DNA from: Scalindua_A sp046757465
GTDB taxonomy: Bacteria; Planctomycetota; Brocadiia; Brocadiales; Scalinduaceae
Reading direction: 5' to 3'
Assembly: GCA_046757465.1 (NCBI GenBank)
Contig: JBHHYH010000010.1
Location: 1-64,000 of the forward strand
Length of the DNA: 64,000 nucleotides
Part shown: positions 8,180 through 18,021 of the stretch, piece after piece
Numbering within the stretch: the stretch's first letter is position 1
How the letters are laid out: each line of letters begins with the position of its first letter
Notes under the pieces: generated by a model
Databases searched by the model: none
What the model was told of the DNA's origin: nothing
The model's input: the letters and a program-made list of their open reading frames with translations, nothing else
Position numbers and translations under genes: made by a program

Positions 8180-9592
8180 ATGCTTTTTAAAGGGAAAAAC
8201 CTAATATGGTATTTACTGATTGCTGTTTTTACCACTTTGGTCCTGTTTGGCATCTCAGAGGCAGCAGATCCGAATGGTGAAAAGACTTTTGCATTAGACA
8301 TCAGGGGTATAAATTTATCCAACAGCTTTACATGGATCCTGATATGTGGTTTTACGATATGGTTCATGCAGGTAGGTTTTGCATTATTGGGGGGATTGCT
8401 TCCGGCGAAAAATATGTTGAGTTACATGACCCATTGCTTTATTGCAACAACACTTGGTGTAATTATATATTGGTTTGTGGGCTTTGGTGTAATGTTTGGA
8501 GGGTTTGAAATTTTGGGTCAACATGTGGGGAAAGGTAATTCCTTCATGGGCCTTGGCGGTTTTATGTTATTGGGTGATTCATATGACGTAAGGGTGATAT
8601 TATTGTTTATGTTTCAGGCATGTATAGCAACGTTTATCGGCAGCATAATCGCCGGTGCGGTTGCCGAGAGGATGAAGCTTTGTTCCTACGTGATTATGTT
8701 TTTCTTTGTGTACATATTTGTATATCCTGTATATGGCCATTGGATATGGGGTGAAGGATGGTTGTGGAATCTTCCGTACGGTGTTGGTGTGAGAGATTTT
8801 GCTGGTTCTGGTGTGGTTCACGCCATTGGTGGTACAATAGGTTTTGTCGGCGCTTGTTTCTTGGGGCCAAGAGCTGGTAGATATAACGAGGATGGTACGA
8901 CTAACAGTATACCTGGACATAATGTAGGTTATATGATACTGGGAACGATAGTCCTGGCATTTGGTTGGTTGTTTTATGACGCTGGCAGCACCCTTGCTGC
9001 AGGAGATTTGAGAATGTCTGTAATAGCTGCAAATACATGTCTTTCTGGTGCAATTGGAGCCGTTACGGTACTTTTTGTCACTTACTTACTATCGGGTCAT
9101 ACTGATGTTGGTGAGGCATGTAATGGCTTTTTGGCCGGCTTGGTTGCTATTTCAGCGCCATGTGCCTATGTCTCGCCTTGGGCTGCAGTTCTGATAGGAT
9201 TCCTGGGATCCCTGTTATATTTATTTTCTGTATGGTTTATTGCAAACAAATTGAAAGTTGACGATCCACTTGGTGCATGCTCAGTTCATGGAGCAAATGG
9301 ATTCTGGGGTTTGATTGCAATAGGTATTTTTGCCGATGGTTCATATGGTGGAGTTCATGGTGTAATAACAGGACATTACGGACAGTTGGTTTCACAAGTT
9401 ATTGCATCTGTCGTAGCATTAGCCTGGGCAGGTGGACTGGCTTATATAATATTTGTTTTGATCGGTGGAAAACGTAATAGCCATTCAAAGATGAGAGTAT
9501 CGGATGACGTAGAAAAGGATGGTTTAGATATTAGCATTCATGGTACCGAGTGTTATCCACCTCAGGAGAAAGCGCAAGGTGTTACTGCGTAG
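8180..9592 (+). CDS. amt: Ammonium transporter (Amt/MEP/Rh family)
   Basis: The start is ATG 8180, preceded by AAAGGAGG (8167-8173), rather than the in-frame GTG at 8156. The protein is 470 residues with a cleavable-looking signal (LIWYLLIAVFTTLVLFGISEAA) and 11 membrane segments. By hand alignment with E. coli AmtB, the pore twin histidines are kept (DFAGSGVVH and SVHGANGF), as are W148, D160 and S219. F107 of the phenylalanine gate appears as Ile, and the GFNAGS motif reads FYDAGS. The C-terminal tail KDGLDISIHGTECYP matches the regulatory tail of Amt proteins. It takes up ammonium, the key substrate if this is an anammox organism. No glnK follows. Confidence 0.93.
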   Translation: MLFKGKNLIWYLLIAVFTTLVLFGISEAADPNGEKTFALDIRGINLSNSFTWILICGFTIWFMQVGFALLGGLLPAKNMLSYMTHCFIATTLGVIIYWFVGFGVMFGGFEILGQHVGKGNSFMGLGGFMLLGDSYDVRVILLFMFQACIATFIGSIIAGAVAERMKLCSYVIMFFFVYIFVYPVYGHWIWGEGWLWNLPYGVGVRDFAGSGVVHAIGGTIGFVGACFLGPRAGRYNEDGTTNSIPGHNVGYMILGTIVLAFGWLFYDAGSTLAAGDLRMSVIAANTCLSGAIGAVTVLFVTYLLSGHTDVGEACNGFLAGLVAISAPCAYVSPWAAVLIGFLGSLLYLFSVWFIANKLKVDDPLGACSVHGANGFWGLIAIGIFADGSYGGVHGVITGHYGQLVSQVIASVVALAWAGGLAYIIFVLIGGKRNSHSKMRVSDDVEKDGLDISIHGTECYPPQEKAQGVTA

Positions 9593-9659
9593 TCATACAA
9601 AAGCGCATTGGATTTAGCAAACTTGTAAAGAAAAGCACATAAATGAAAAGAAGATTGAA

Positions 9660-9697
9660 AGGCTAAACAGCAACAAAAGCTGTTTAGCCTTTTTTTA
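9660..9697 (+). terminator. Intrinsic terminator of amt
   Basis: A perfect 11-bp stem AGGCTAAACAG (9660-9670) / CTGTTTAGCCT (9680-9690) with a 9-nt loop, followed by an uninterrupted T-run to about 9697. It separates amt from the convergent amidohydrolase gene. Confidence 0.9.
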
Positions 9698-9786
9698 CAC
9701 CTATCCATTTTAAGCCGGGAGTATGGATAGTAGGATGTAGCTGGTAACAAAACGTTTGAACGATGCAGACAAGATCAGCAGCTTGC

Positions 9787-10956
9787 TTATTTCTTAGCCA
9801 GACTGTCAATGACCAATTTTGCTACTTCTGCCAGGAAGGCAGCGCCAATACCAAGAGCATCCTCATCAAAGTCGAAGGTAGAACTGTGGGCAGGGACATT
9901 TTCCAATCCTTTCTTCTGTGCACCTAACCTTACAAGACATCCAGGGATTTTTTCAAGATAGAAGGAGAAGTCTTCACCTCCCATAGTTACGTATCTGGTA
10001 TCGACGAGTGCTTCATCTCCAATAATATTCACAATCGCCTGTCTTGCGATCTTTGACTCTTCAACGGTATTAATTACAGAGGGATAACCCTCAATAAACT
10101 CTACCTTAACGTTTGCATTATGGAGTGTACCCGCCGCATTGGCAATACGTTGGATACCCGCTTTTATCTGTTTCCGTACTTGTGTTTCAGTTGTACGTAT
10201 TGTACCTGAAAGCGTAGCGCTGTCTGCTACAGCATTGGGTACTGAACCCCCCTCGATTTTGCCAACTGACACGATTGAAGGATGGATAGGATTTACTTCA
10301 CGGGATACGATTGTTTGTAAGGACATTACGATGAGGCTGGCTATTACAATGGCATCAACTGTATCGTGAGGCTGTGCCGCATGGCCACCCTTTCCCTTGA
10401 CGGTGATGTCGAATCTGTCAGTGAAAGCCGAAATTGAGCCTGCCTGCACAACTATATTTCCAACCTTAAAATGTCTGTCCAGATGACAGGCAAATATTGC
10501 ATCTGCTTTAGCAAGTAACCCTGAGTCTATAATCTTTTGTGCACCACCTCCGCCCTCCTCTGCTGGCTGAAAAACAAGTAATATACTTCCTTTTTTAAGT
10601 GATTCCTTTAGTAAGGATGCTGCCCCCAGGAGTATTGCAACGTGTCCATCATGACCACAGGCATGCATTACACCATCGTTTTCTGATGCAAATTCAAGCC
10701 CGGTTTCTTCTTTAATGGCTAGTGCATCCATGTCAGCCCTTAAGGCTACTACCGGTCTTGGATTCTTTGGCGAGTCAATTCGTCCTATCACACCGGTTTT
10801 CGCGATTCCTGTAGTTGCTTCTATACCTAGCTTATTTAATTCTTCGATAACGATAGCTGCGGTATTTTCTTCCTGGTATGCTAGTTCCGGATGCTTATGT
10901 ATCTGGCGGCGTATGGATACCATGCGTCGGAATAGTTTCTCTGGTACAAGATTCAT
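9787..10956 (-). CDS. M20-family amidohydrolase (N-acyl amino acid/hippurate hydrolase type)
   Basis: 389 residues, the usual length for M20D peptidases. Metal-ligand motifs are visible: HACGHDGH (about residues 97-104), the catalytic Glu pair in QPAEEGGGGA (about 130-139) and GGEDFSFYLEKIPG near the C-terminus. The lid/dimerisation domain carries the motif GGHAAQPHDTVDAI. Such enzymes remove acyl groups from amino acids or related amides. No signal peptide is seen, so it is cytosolic. It stands alone, convergent with amt. The substrate cannot be read from sequence. Confidence 0.88.
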   Translation of the reverse strand: MNLVPEKLFRRMVSIRRQIHKHPELAYQEENTAAIVIEELNKLGIEATTGIAKTGVIGRIDSPKNPRPVVALRADMDALAIKEETGLEFASENDGVMHACGHDGHVAILLGAASLLKESLKKGSILLVFQPAEEGGGGAQKIIDSGLLAKADAIFACHLDRHFKVGNIVVQAGSISAFTDRFDITVKGKGGHAAQPHDTVDAIVIASLIVMSLQTIVSREVNPIHPSIVSVGKIEGGSVPNAVADSATLSGTIRTTETQVRKQIKAGIQRIANAAGTLHNANVKVEFIEGYPSVINTVEESKIARQAIVNIIGDEALVDTRYVTMGGEDFSFYLEKIPGCLVRLGAQKKGLENVPAHSSTFDFDEDALGIGAAFLAEVAKLVIDSLAKK

Positions 10957-11125
10957 AGAATCATTCTATAAGAAACTACAGTAAATATTCAAGTAAAATA
11001 GAAAACCATATCATCGATTGAAGAATTATGTTTATTTACGCTGGACAAATATTTACCAAATCATAAAATACATAAATACATGTTATAATGTTACCCTGTA
11101 AAATCCCTTATTACTAGAATTATAC

Positions 11126-11171
11126 AAATCCCCCTAATTCCCCCTTTTCTAAAGGGGGAAACAGGGGGATT
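11126..11171. repeat. CCCCC/GGGGG palindromic repeat
   Basis: AAATCCCCC...CCCCC followed by its inverted form GGGGG...GGGGGATT, forming a long GC hairpin in AT-rich DNA. Similar hairpins lie at about 25008-25046, 52441-52490 and 53583-53629. The 10957-11200 gap holds nothing else clear. Confidence 0.6.
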
Positions 11172-11200
11172 CTAATAGAAAAGGCTATTGTTTTATAACT

Positions 11201-11776
11201 ATGGACAAAACCACAACCCTGTACCTTCTAAGACATGGACAGACTGAGGACAATGTCCTTAGAATTATCCAGGGGCAGAATGATTCTCCTTTGACACAAG
11301 AAGGTATAGATGCTACTAAGGATAGGGCTAAGAAACTAAAAGGTATCATTTTTGATGCCATTTTTTGCAGCGATATTGAAAGGGCCAGGAAGAGCCTTGA
11401 AATATTATTGAGGGGACTTGATATTAACATTAATGTTAATTATTCGGCAGAAATAAGGGAACTGGATTTTGGACAGCTTACGGGTAAAAAGATTGATGAT
11501 GTAAAGGATACTATTTTATTTCATAAGAGAAATACATGGAAACATTATCCCGATGGTGAAAGTGGTGATTCTCTTAGTAAAAGAGTAATAAAATTTGTTG
11601 AAACGGTTTTAGATAAATACAAGGGCAAAACGTTGCTCTTTATGACTCACTATGGAGTTATTGAGACTATATTAAAACATTATGTTGAGAAATTGGATGA
11701 CAGGTTGAATGTAAATAATTATGATATTGCGGTTTTTTATTTTAATGGTAAAGGTGTGAAGTTCACATGGATGTGA
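11201..11776 (+). CDS. Histidine phosphatase family protein (phosphoglycerate-mutase-like)
   Basis: 191 residues. The catalytic RHG motif is in LYLLRHGQTEDN (about residues 6-17). The second histidine lies in LLFMTHYGVIETILKHY, and the acid residue is in AEIRELDFGQLTGK. This is the cobC/gpmB-type branch, whose substrates range from alpha-ribazole phosphate to sugar phosphates and cannot be decided here. The last 10 nt overlap the start of the DNA polymerase gene, so the two are probably co-transcribed and coupled. Confidence 0.85.
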   Translation: MDKTTTLYLLRHGQTEDNVLRIIQGQNDSPLTQEGIDATKDRAKKLKGIIFDAIFCSDIERARKSLEILLRGLDININVNYSAEIRELDFGQLTGKKIDDVKDTILFHKRNTWKHYPDGESGDSLSKRVIKFVETVLDKYKGKTLLFMTHYGVIETILKHYVEKLDDRLNVNNYDIAVFYFNGKGVKFTWM

Positions 11777-13998
11777 GATTTAAAAAGGTTTCTTTCCATA
11801 AAAACGAGATTCTCTTTGGCCATGATTCTACGCCATTTATAACGGCGGTGGAACATGATGGTAAGAATGGTATGGAAGTGTTTTTCCGGAAGGGAGACAA
11901 GATAACTTCAGAGATTCAAACTTTCAGGCCGTTTCTATTTTTGGAAGATCTCGAGTATGCAAAAGGCTGGAAGGGTACTTATGAGACAAGTGAACTTGAA
12001 GGGAATGAATATTTTAAATACCTGGTATTTTTAAATGATTGGACGGATTTGCAACATTTGATGAAACATTTAAAGAAATCCACAGGCGCTACTCCGGCGA
12101 GTTTTGGTGCGCCGTTTTATTATTTAAACGACCCGGTTCATCAACACCTTCTCCTTACAGGACAGACGCTTTTCAAGGGAATGTCGTTTGGGGATTTGGT
12201 GAGGCTTCAACTTGATATTGAAACATATTGTGCTGAGGGGTATGAATTCTCGAACCCTCACAGGGAAGAGGATAGGATTACGGTGATATCTCTTTCAGAC
12301 AGTAGAGGATGGGAATATACAATTTCAGGAAAAGAATACGATGAGAAAGAGATGTTGGAGATTATGGTTGAACAAATTAATTCAAAGGATCCTGATGTTA
12401 TAGAAGGACACAATATATTTAACTTTGATTTGACATACATAGAGACACGCGCAAAAAGACACAAGGTTCCTTTAGCTGTTGGCCGCAATAAGCAAATTCT
12501 CAAGTCTCATCCATCTCGTTTAAATATTGCAGAGCGTACAATATCTTACAGGAAATTTGAGGCGTATGGCCGTCATATTGTAGATACATATTTACTTGCG
12601 CAGATGTATGATGTTACCGCAAGGAGTCTGGAGAGTTATGGTTTAAAGGCTATAGCAAAGCACTTTAATGTTGCCCCTCCTGGAAGGACGTATATAAAAC
12701 CAGAAATGATAAACTGGTATTATGATAATAAACCGGATGAGCTTCTAAAATATGCTATGGACGATGTCAGAGAGACCAGGGCTATAAGTGAAATATTAAG
12801 CCAAAGCTTTTTTTACCAGACCCAGATATTCCCATATTCGTTTCAGAATGTCATAATAAGGGGTAATGCGACAAAGATTGATTCGCTCTTCATAAGAGAG
12901 TACATAAGCTCAAACCATTCGATTCCCCAGCCACCTCAGGCAAAAGAATATTCTGGTGGATACACAGATATATTTTTTCAGGGCGTGGTTAATAGAATTC
13001 TGTATTGCGATGTTCAATCGCTGTATCCATCCATTATGATAACCTTCAAATATTTTCCAAAAAAGGATATGCTTCATATCTTTCGCTCATTGTTAGAAGA
13101 CCTGAAGGATTTCCGATTGAAGGCAAAAGAAATGGTTAATACTGCAAAAACAAAGGCAGAAGAGATGTATCTTGATGCACTACAGGCAACATTCAAAACA
13201 CTTATAAATTCATTTTATGGTTATCTGGGATTTGCCTACGGTCACTTTAGTGATTTTGATAAGGCGAATAAGGTAACCGCAAAAGGAAGGGCCCTTATCA
13301 AGTCTATGGTTGAATGGTTAGAGGATAATAATTGTAAGGTGATTGAGATTGATACGGATGGTATTTACTTTGTACCACCGGAAAATATTACAAAGGATAA
13401 GGAAGAAGAAAAACTCATTGAAGAATTGTCAAATACATTACCCACAGGTATAAACCTTGAATTGGCTGGAAGATATAAGGCCATGTTTAGCTATAAGATA
13501 AAAAATTATGTACTCCTCGATTACGATAATAGGATGATTATTAAGGGTTCTGGTCTGCGCTCCAGAGGACTGGAGTTATTTCAACGTAAGTTTATGGAAG
13601 AAATGATTTATCTCTTACTTAAAGGAAAAGGCAAAGAGGTGCATAATCTTTTGGGAAAATATACAGATGAGCTTGTAAACCATAAGTGGGATAAGAAGAT
13701 GTTCGTAAAGACAGAGTCTTTACAGGAGTCTCTTGCTACCTACAGTGAAAAGGTAAAGAAAAAAAAGAGAAGCGCTGCCGCTGCATACGAATTGGCAATT
13801 AAATCACAGCGTAACTACCAGCCCGGCGACCAGATCTCATATTATGTAACTGGAAAAAATAGTAAGGTAAGGGTGTTTGATAATTGCAAACTCGCTTCGG
13901 AATGGAACCCGAAGAAACCGGATGAAAATGTGGAGCATTATAAAAAGAAGCTACAGAACCTCTATGAAAAATTTAAGCCTTTTTTAAATGATGAATGA
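11767..13998 (+). CDS. polB: Family B DNA polymerase
   Basis: 743 residues. The 3'-5' exonuclease domain shows Exo I (LQLDIETYC, about 147-155), Exo II (EGHNIFNFDLTYIE) and Exo III (YAMDDVRETRAI). The polymerase domain shows motif A (DVQSLYPSIM), motif B (KTLINSFYGYLG) and motif C (EIDTDGIYF). All catalytic Asp residues are in place, so it should be active and proofreading. It is shorter than E. coli Pol II (783) and lacks an obvious uracil-sensing N-terminus. Motif C with DTDG instead of DTDS is reminiscent of archaeal and viral forms. Its role (repair, translesion or element-borne) is open. Confidence 0.88.
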   Translation: MDVRFKKVSFHKNEILFGHDSTPFITAVEHDGKNGMEVFFRKGDKITSEIQTFRPFLFLEDLEYAKGWKGTYETSELEGNEYFKYLVFLNDWTDLQHLMKHLKKSTGATPASFGAPFYYLNDPVHQHLLLTGQTLFKGMSFGDLVRLQLDIETYCAEGYEFSNPHREEDRITVISLSDSRGWEYTISGKEYDEKEMLEIMVEQINSKDPDVIEGHNIFNFDLTYIETRAKRHKVPLAVGRNKQILKSHPSRLNIAERTISYRKFEAYGRHIVDTYLLAQMYDVTARSLESYGLKAIAKHFNVAPPGRTYIKPEMINWYYDNKPDELLKYAMDDVRETRAISEILSQSFFYQTQIFPYSFQNVIIRGNATKIDSLFIREYISSNHSIPQPPQAKEYSGGYTDIFFQGVVNRILYCDVQSLYPSIMITFKYFPKKDMLHIFRSLLEDLKDFRLKAKEMVNTAKTKAEEMYLDALQATFKTLINSFYGYLGFAYGHFSDFDKANKVTAKGRALIKSMVEWLEDNNCKVIEIDTDGIYFVPPENITKDKEEEKLIEELSNTLPTGINLELAGRYKAMFSYKIKNYVLLDYDNRMIIKGSGLRSRGLELFQRKFMEEMIYLLLKGKGKEVHNLLGKYTDELVNHKWDKKMFVKTESLQESLATYSEKVKKKKRSAAAAYELAIKSQRNYQPGDQISYYVTGKNSKVRVFDNCKLASEWNPKKPDENVEHYKKKLQNLYEKFKPFLNDE

Positions 13999-14009
13999 GT
14001 TGTAAAAAT

Positions 14010-14034
14010 AAATGGCGACAGCTGTCCCTATTTG
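14010..14034. repeat. REP-like palindrome upstream of the STAND gene
   Basis: Contains the perfect palindrome GACAGCTGTC followed by CCTATT. GCTGTCCCTATT reappears inverted as AATAGGGACAGC at 18022-18033, on the other side of the STAND gene. The form resembles REP sequences tied to RAYT/IS200-like transposases. The rest of the 143-bp gap is AT-rich. Confidence 0.5.
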
Positions 14035-14141
14035 TTATTTACAATAATAATTTACCAAACATCTGTATTATATTACTGCGTTTAGGCTGTATATTCTATG
14101 TTATACGTTCGAAAAGCATCTGAGAAAACATTAGGGACGAA

Positions 14142-17100
14142 ATGGCAAAAATAAATCAAATTCAAACAGCTATCTTGGAATTAGATGGAGGTGCATTTCA
14201 AAAGCTGGCAGACTCTTATTTACTGAGAAAAGGTTATCAACAAATTAATCCTATTGGCTCCGTTGCTAGAAGCAATAAAGTAAGAAAAGGAACCCCAGAT
14301 ACCTTAATTCTAACACCAAATGGAAAGTATATATTTGCGGAATATACAACAATTTCAGCAGATCAAGTATTTAGCAAATTTTGTGATGATATAGACAAAT
14401 GCCTTGATGAAAGTAAAACGGGTATATCAGTTGCAAAAATAGAAGAAATTGTATTGTGTTATACGTCTGAATTATCAGTTAAAAATATAGATCAATTACG
14501 AGTGAAATGTGAAGCAACAGGTGTAAATCTTAATCTATATGGAATTGGAGCGATTTCTTATGACATTTTGGAAAAATTTCCTAGCATTGCAAAAGATTAT
14601 CTAGGTATTGAAGTAGATACCGGGCAAATTGTGTCACTCGATAAATTTATCTCTCTGTATGAAAAGAGCAAGTTTGCAACAACACTAAAAACAACCTTCC
14701 ATTTTCGAGAAAAAGAAAAGAATAACTTACTTGCATCTATAGAAACTAACAGTCTAGTTATTGTTTCAGGGCAAGCTGGAGTAGGCAAATCCAGGATTGC
14801 TATTGAATGCTACCAACATTTCATAAAAGATAATACATCATACAAAGCATATTGTATTTTCAATCAGGGAATTGATCTGTTTGAAGATGTTAAGTCTTAT
14901 TTTTCCGATTCTGGCAATTATCTAATTTTTGTTGATGATGCCAATCGCATTAGTGGTTTTCAATATATTATTCAGCTATTGCAAACAAAGCGTAGCAACC
15001 AAAATTTTAAAATTATTGTAACTGTGAGGGATTACGCGCTAGATAAAATTAGAGATACCTGTAAACCTTTTGAAGCAGGTGCAGAGATAAACTTAAGTCC
15101 ATTCACTGATAATGAAATCAAGAAGCTCGTTCAAGATGAATTTGAAATAAATAATCATCTATATTTAGATAGAATAGTAGATATTGCCCAAGGAAACCCG
15201 CGTGTGGCGATAATGGCAGCAAAAGTTGCCAAAGACAGTAATACGCTTGAAAGTATAAGAGATGTCTCAGAATTATATGATATATATTATTCATCAATAA
15301 AATCTGATCTTGATGCTTTGAATAATGAAAATATTCTAAAGGCTGCTGGAATTGTAGCATTTTTTAGAAGTGTAGATCGAACAAATAATAACTTAATGTC
15401 AGATATTGAGGGAATATTTAGTATATCTGCAGAAGATTTCTGGGAGGTAGCTAAAACGCTCCATGACATGGAAGTTCTAGATATGTTCGAAAATGAGGTC
15501 GTTAAAACATCAGACCAAGTTCTTGCTACCTATCTTTTCTATTTGGTGTTTATTAAAGAAAAGATCCTCGACTTTTCTATCCTCATAAATGATTTATTTC
15601 CGCAATTTAAACAACGACTTGTGGATGCTATCAACCCAATACTGAACACCTTTAATTTTGATGAAACTAAGAAAACCATGCAATCATCAGTTGACAAAGT
15701 ATGGGATCACACCCAAGCAAAGGATGTAAATACTTTTCTTCAATTAATTGATGTATTTTGGTTTTTGAAGCCAACTGAGACACTAATCTTTATTCAGGAT
15801 AAGATCAAAAGTCTTAATAGCCAAGAAATAAATATTGATGAAATCAAATTTGAAGCAGACTCTAATTCAACTTTGCCAGAATTTCTTTCAACTCTTTCAT
15901 TGTTTAGGTTTCTAGGAATTGATGAAATTAAGATGTCTTTAGATGTGTTCTTGCAATATGCGGAGAAGCAACCACAAGACACATCTGGAATTTTACACTA
16001 CTTCGTAGATAGATATGGATTTCAACCAGACTCTTATTGCTTTGGTTATCAAGTGCAATATTCTGTTGCTGAGAAAACAATAGAATACTGCAATTCTGGA
16101 AAAAGTGAATATTTTTCTAGAGTTTTTATTGCATTGGCAGAAAATTATCTTCACACTCATTTTTCTAGGGCCAAGTCAGGTAGAGGCCACACAATAACCT
16201 TCACAAAATTTGACCTGGTTGAATCAAGTGAGCTACGTAATCTCAGAAAATTGATTTTGACTTATTTGTTTAGTCTTTATAAAAATAAAAATCTGCAACA
16301 ATATATTCTTAACTTACTATTGACTCATTCACAGTCTGGATTAAATGTTTCTGCTAACAATATTATTGAACAGGATGCAAAGTTAGTATTAGCCTTTTTT
16401 AAGAACGATCTTGCCCCAGATAACCTCTATCATTGCATTATTGTCCAAAACTATCTCAAGCTATTAAGGCGTCTTAAAATTCCATTTGAAGAAGATTTGA
16501 AAGTACTATTTCAATCCACTAGCTATAAACTCTACGATCTTCTTACTAATACGTTTGAAAGAATAGAATTAAAGTTGAGTCATGATGAGTATCAAGAATA
16601 TAAAAAGAAGAAAATAAAAGAATTTACCAAATCATATTTGAGAGATGACTACGATAAGATGTTTCAGAAACTTTTCGATATTCTTCAAACACTTAGCGAA
16701 AACTCCAAATGGCAAATAGGACAAGGAGTTATTTATATACTTGAAGAGCTCGTCGAACGAAACTCAAGTCTATATGGTGAAGTTATTAAACATTATTTAC
16801 AAAAAGGTGATATTTTAAGACTTAATCCATGGATCCTAGTTTCTAACCTTATTACATCGTGTGGAGCAATAACCGCGTTTGAGGTTTTATCAATGGCTGA
16901 TTATCCGTCGAAAAATAGATGGCTCTTTAGTTATTATCAACATCTTCAAAAAGAAGATATTAAACCAGAACATTTCGAGGCTCTAGCAGAGTTATATGCC
17001 TCGTCAGCACACGAATACTTTATCAATGACCTAGATTTTCTTCTAAAGTATGAATCCATTAAAAATGGCTTTATTGTCAGAATAACTCAAATTATTGTCG

Positions 17101-17894
17101 ATAGAACAATTTCTGAACCACTTGTTGCGAATGTTCTATCTCTGATTTTTAATAAGCACACGGAAATAAACAAACAGCTAATGTCATTGTTTTCATCCAA
17201 TTCAATACTACTTGAAGATGCCTATATAACAGTAGATAAGATAGATCATTACGCTGATTATGATGGTAGTATGTTTTCTAAATTGCTGGATAACGATTTA
17301 AACTTTATTAATAGATACCTCGAGGATAAGTTCTCAGGAAAAAATTATCTAAGTAAGTATAATGATGGCCGTGACTATTCGTTTATATGGCAGCGTGATG
17401 ACTATATGAATGTTATGAGTAATATCTCAGAAATAGTTTTCAAGCATGAACAGAAAGGTCACTGCTTCGGATATTATGAATTGTTTTTTAACAAGAACGT
17501 AAACCCTCAAACTGATGAAAAAATATTAGACAGACAAGATGAATTTTTATGTGAAGAAGTTAGAGGTAAATCCACTAATAAAAAGTATATGGATTTATTA
17601 TTTTACGTTATTGCTGAGTTTAAGCGTGGCCGCAGGATCAAATTCTTTCAAGTGTTCCTGGAGGCAAACCGAAATTTTGATGATTTTGAAAAGCTTCCAT
17701 TTGAGCCTATCAGTTGGAGCTGGTCTGGTAGTCAAGTTCCACTTCTTCAAGAAAGGATATGTTTTCACGAACAACTTATATCTATATGTAATTCGGTAAA
17801 ATTTCTGAAGCATAGGCAATTGCTAGAGAAAAGAGTGCAAAGTTTACGCAAGCAAATCCAGGATGAGAAAAAAAGAGACTTTACAGAGGCATAG
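14142..17894 (+). CDS. Nuclease-like domain + STAND NTPase, probable anti-phage defence protein
   Basis: 1250 residues. Residues 1-150 look like a Mrr/PD-(D/E)xK endonuclease fold: AFQKLADSYLLRKGY helix, then GTPDTLIL (D53) and YIFAEYTT (E67). The usual catalytic Lys after E-x is a Thr. Residues 200-400 are a P-loop NTPase: Walker A GQAGVGKS (210-217), Walker B LIFVDDA (261-267) and a VTVRDYAL sensor stretch (about 293-300), the pattern of novel STAND NTPases. The rest (about 420-1250) is helical and repeat-like, as in sensor regions of Avs-type proteins. By family analogy it would sense a phage protein, oligomerise and cut DNA. It is alone, AT-richer than its neighbours, flanked by REP-like palindromes and followed by tRNA-Leu, which suggests transfer. 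Activity is not proven because the active-site Lys is not evident. Confidence 0.75.
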   Translation: MAKINQIQTAILELDGGAFQKLADSYLLRKGYQQINPIGSVARSNKVRKGTPDTLILTPNGKYIFAEYTTISADQVFSKFCDDIDKCLDESKTGISVAKIEEIVLCYTSELSVKNIDQLRVKCEATGVNLNLYGIGAISYDILEKFPSIAKDYLGIEVDTGQIVSLDKFISLYEKSKFATTLKTTFHFREKEKNNLLASIETNSLVIVSGQAGVGKSRIAIECYQHFIKDNTSYKAYCIFNQGIDLFEDVKSYFSDSGNYLIFVDDANRISGFQYIIQLLQTKRSNQNFKIIVTVRDYALDKIRDTCKPFEAGAEINLSPFTDNEIKKLVQDEFEINNHLYLDRIVDIAQGNPRVAIMAAKVAKDSNTLESIRDVSELYDIYYSSIKSDLDALNNENILKAAGIVAFFRSVDRTNNNLMSDIEGIFSISAEDFWEVAKTLHDMEVLDMFENEVVKTSDQVLATYLFYLVFIKEKILDFSILINDLFPQFKQRLVDAINPILNTFNFDETKKTMQSSVDKVWDHTQAKDVNTFLQLIDVFWFLKPTETLIFIQDKIKSLNSQEINIDEIKFEADSNSTLPEFLSTLSLFRFLGIDEIKMSLDVFLQYAEKQPQDTSGILHYFVDRYGFQPDSYCFGYQVQYSVAEKTIEYCNSGKSEYFSRVFIALAENYLHTHFSRAKSGRGHTITFTKFDLVESSELRNLRKLILTYLFSLYKNKNLQQYILNLLLTHSQSGLNVSANNIIEQDAKLVLAFFKNDLAPDNLYHCIIVQNYLKLLRRLKIPFEEDLKVLFQSTSYKLYDLLTNTFERIELKLSHDEYQEYKKKKIKEFTKSYLRDDYDKMFQKLFDILQTLSENSKWQIGQGVIYILEELVERNSSLYGEVIKHYLQKGDILRLNPWILVSNLITSCGAITAFEVLSMADYPSKNRWLFSYYQHLQKEDIKPEHFEALAELYASSAHEYFINDLDFLLKYESIKNGFIVRITQIIVDRTISEPLVANVLSLIFNKHTEINKQLMSLFSSNSILLEDAYITVDKIDHYADYDGSMFSKLLDNDLNFINRYLEDKFSGKNYLSKYNDGRDYSFIWQRDDYMNVMSNISEIVFKHEQKGHCFGYYELFFNKNVNPQTDEKILDRQDEFLCEEVRGKSTNKKYMDLLFYVIAEFKRGRRIKFFQVFLEANRNFDDFEKLPFEPISWSWSGSQVPLLQERICFHEQLISICNSVKFLKHRQLLEKRVQSLRKQIQDEKKRDFTEA

Positions 17895-18021
17895 TAAATA
17901 TGCGTATAACAATCACATGCACTCAGACAGCAAAAATCATCGTTCATTTCTCGTTATGCTTTTTACTGCCAGTGATGCCCAGCATTATGTGTATAGTGTG
18001 ATTAAACTCATTGCACAGATA

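Noticed and set aside
7914..8204. 96-codon open frame upstream of and overlapping amt
   Set aside because: No ribosome binding site, unlikely composition, and it runs into the amt ribosome binding site and start. Treated as part of the leader.
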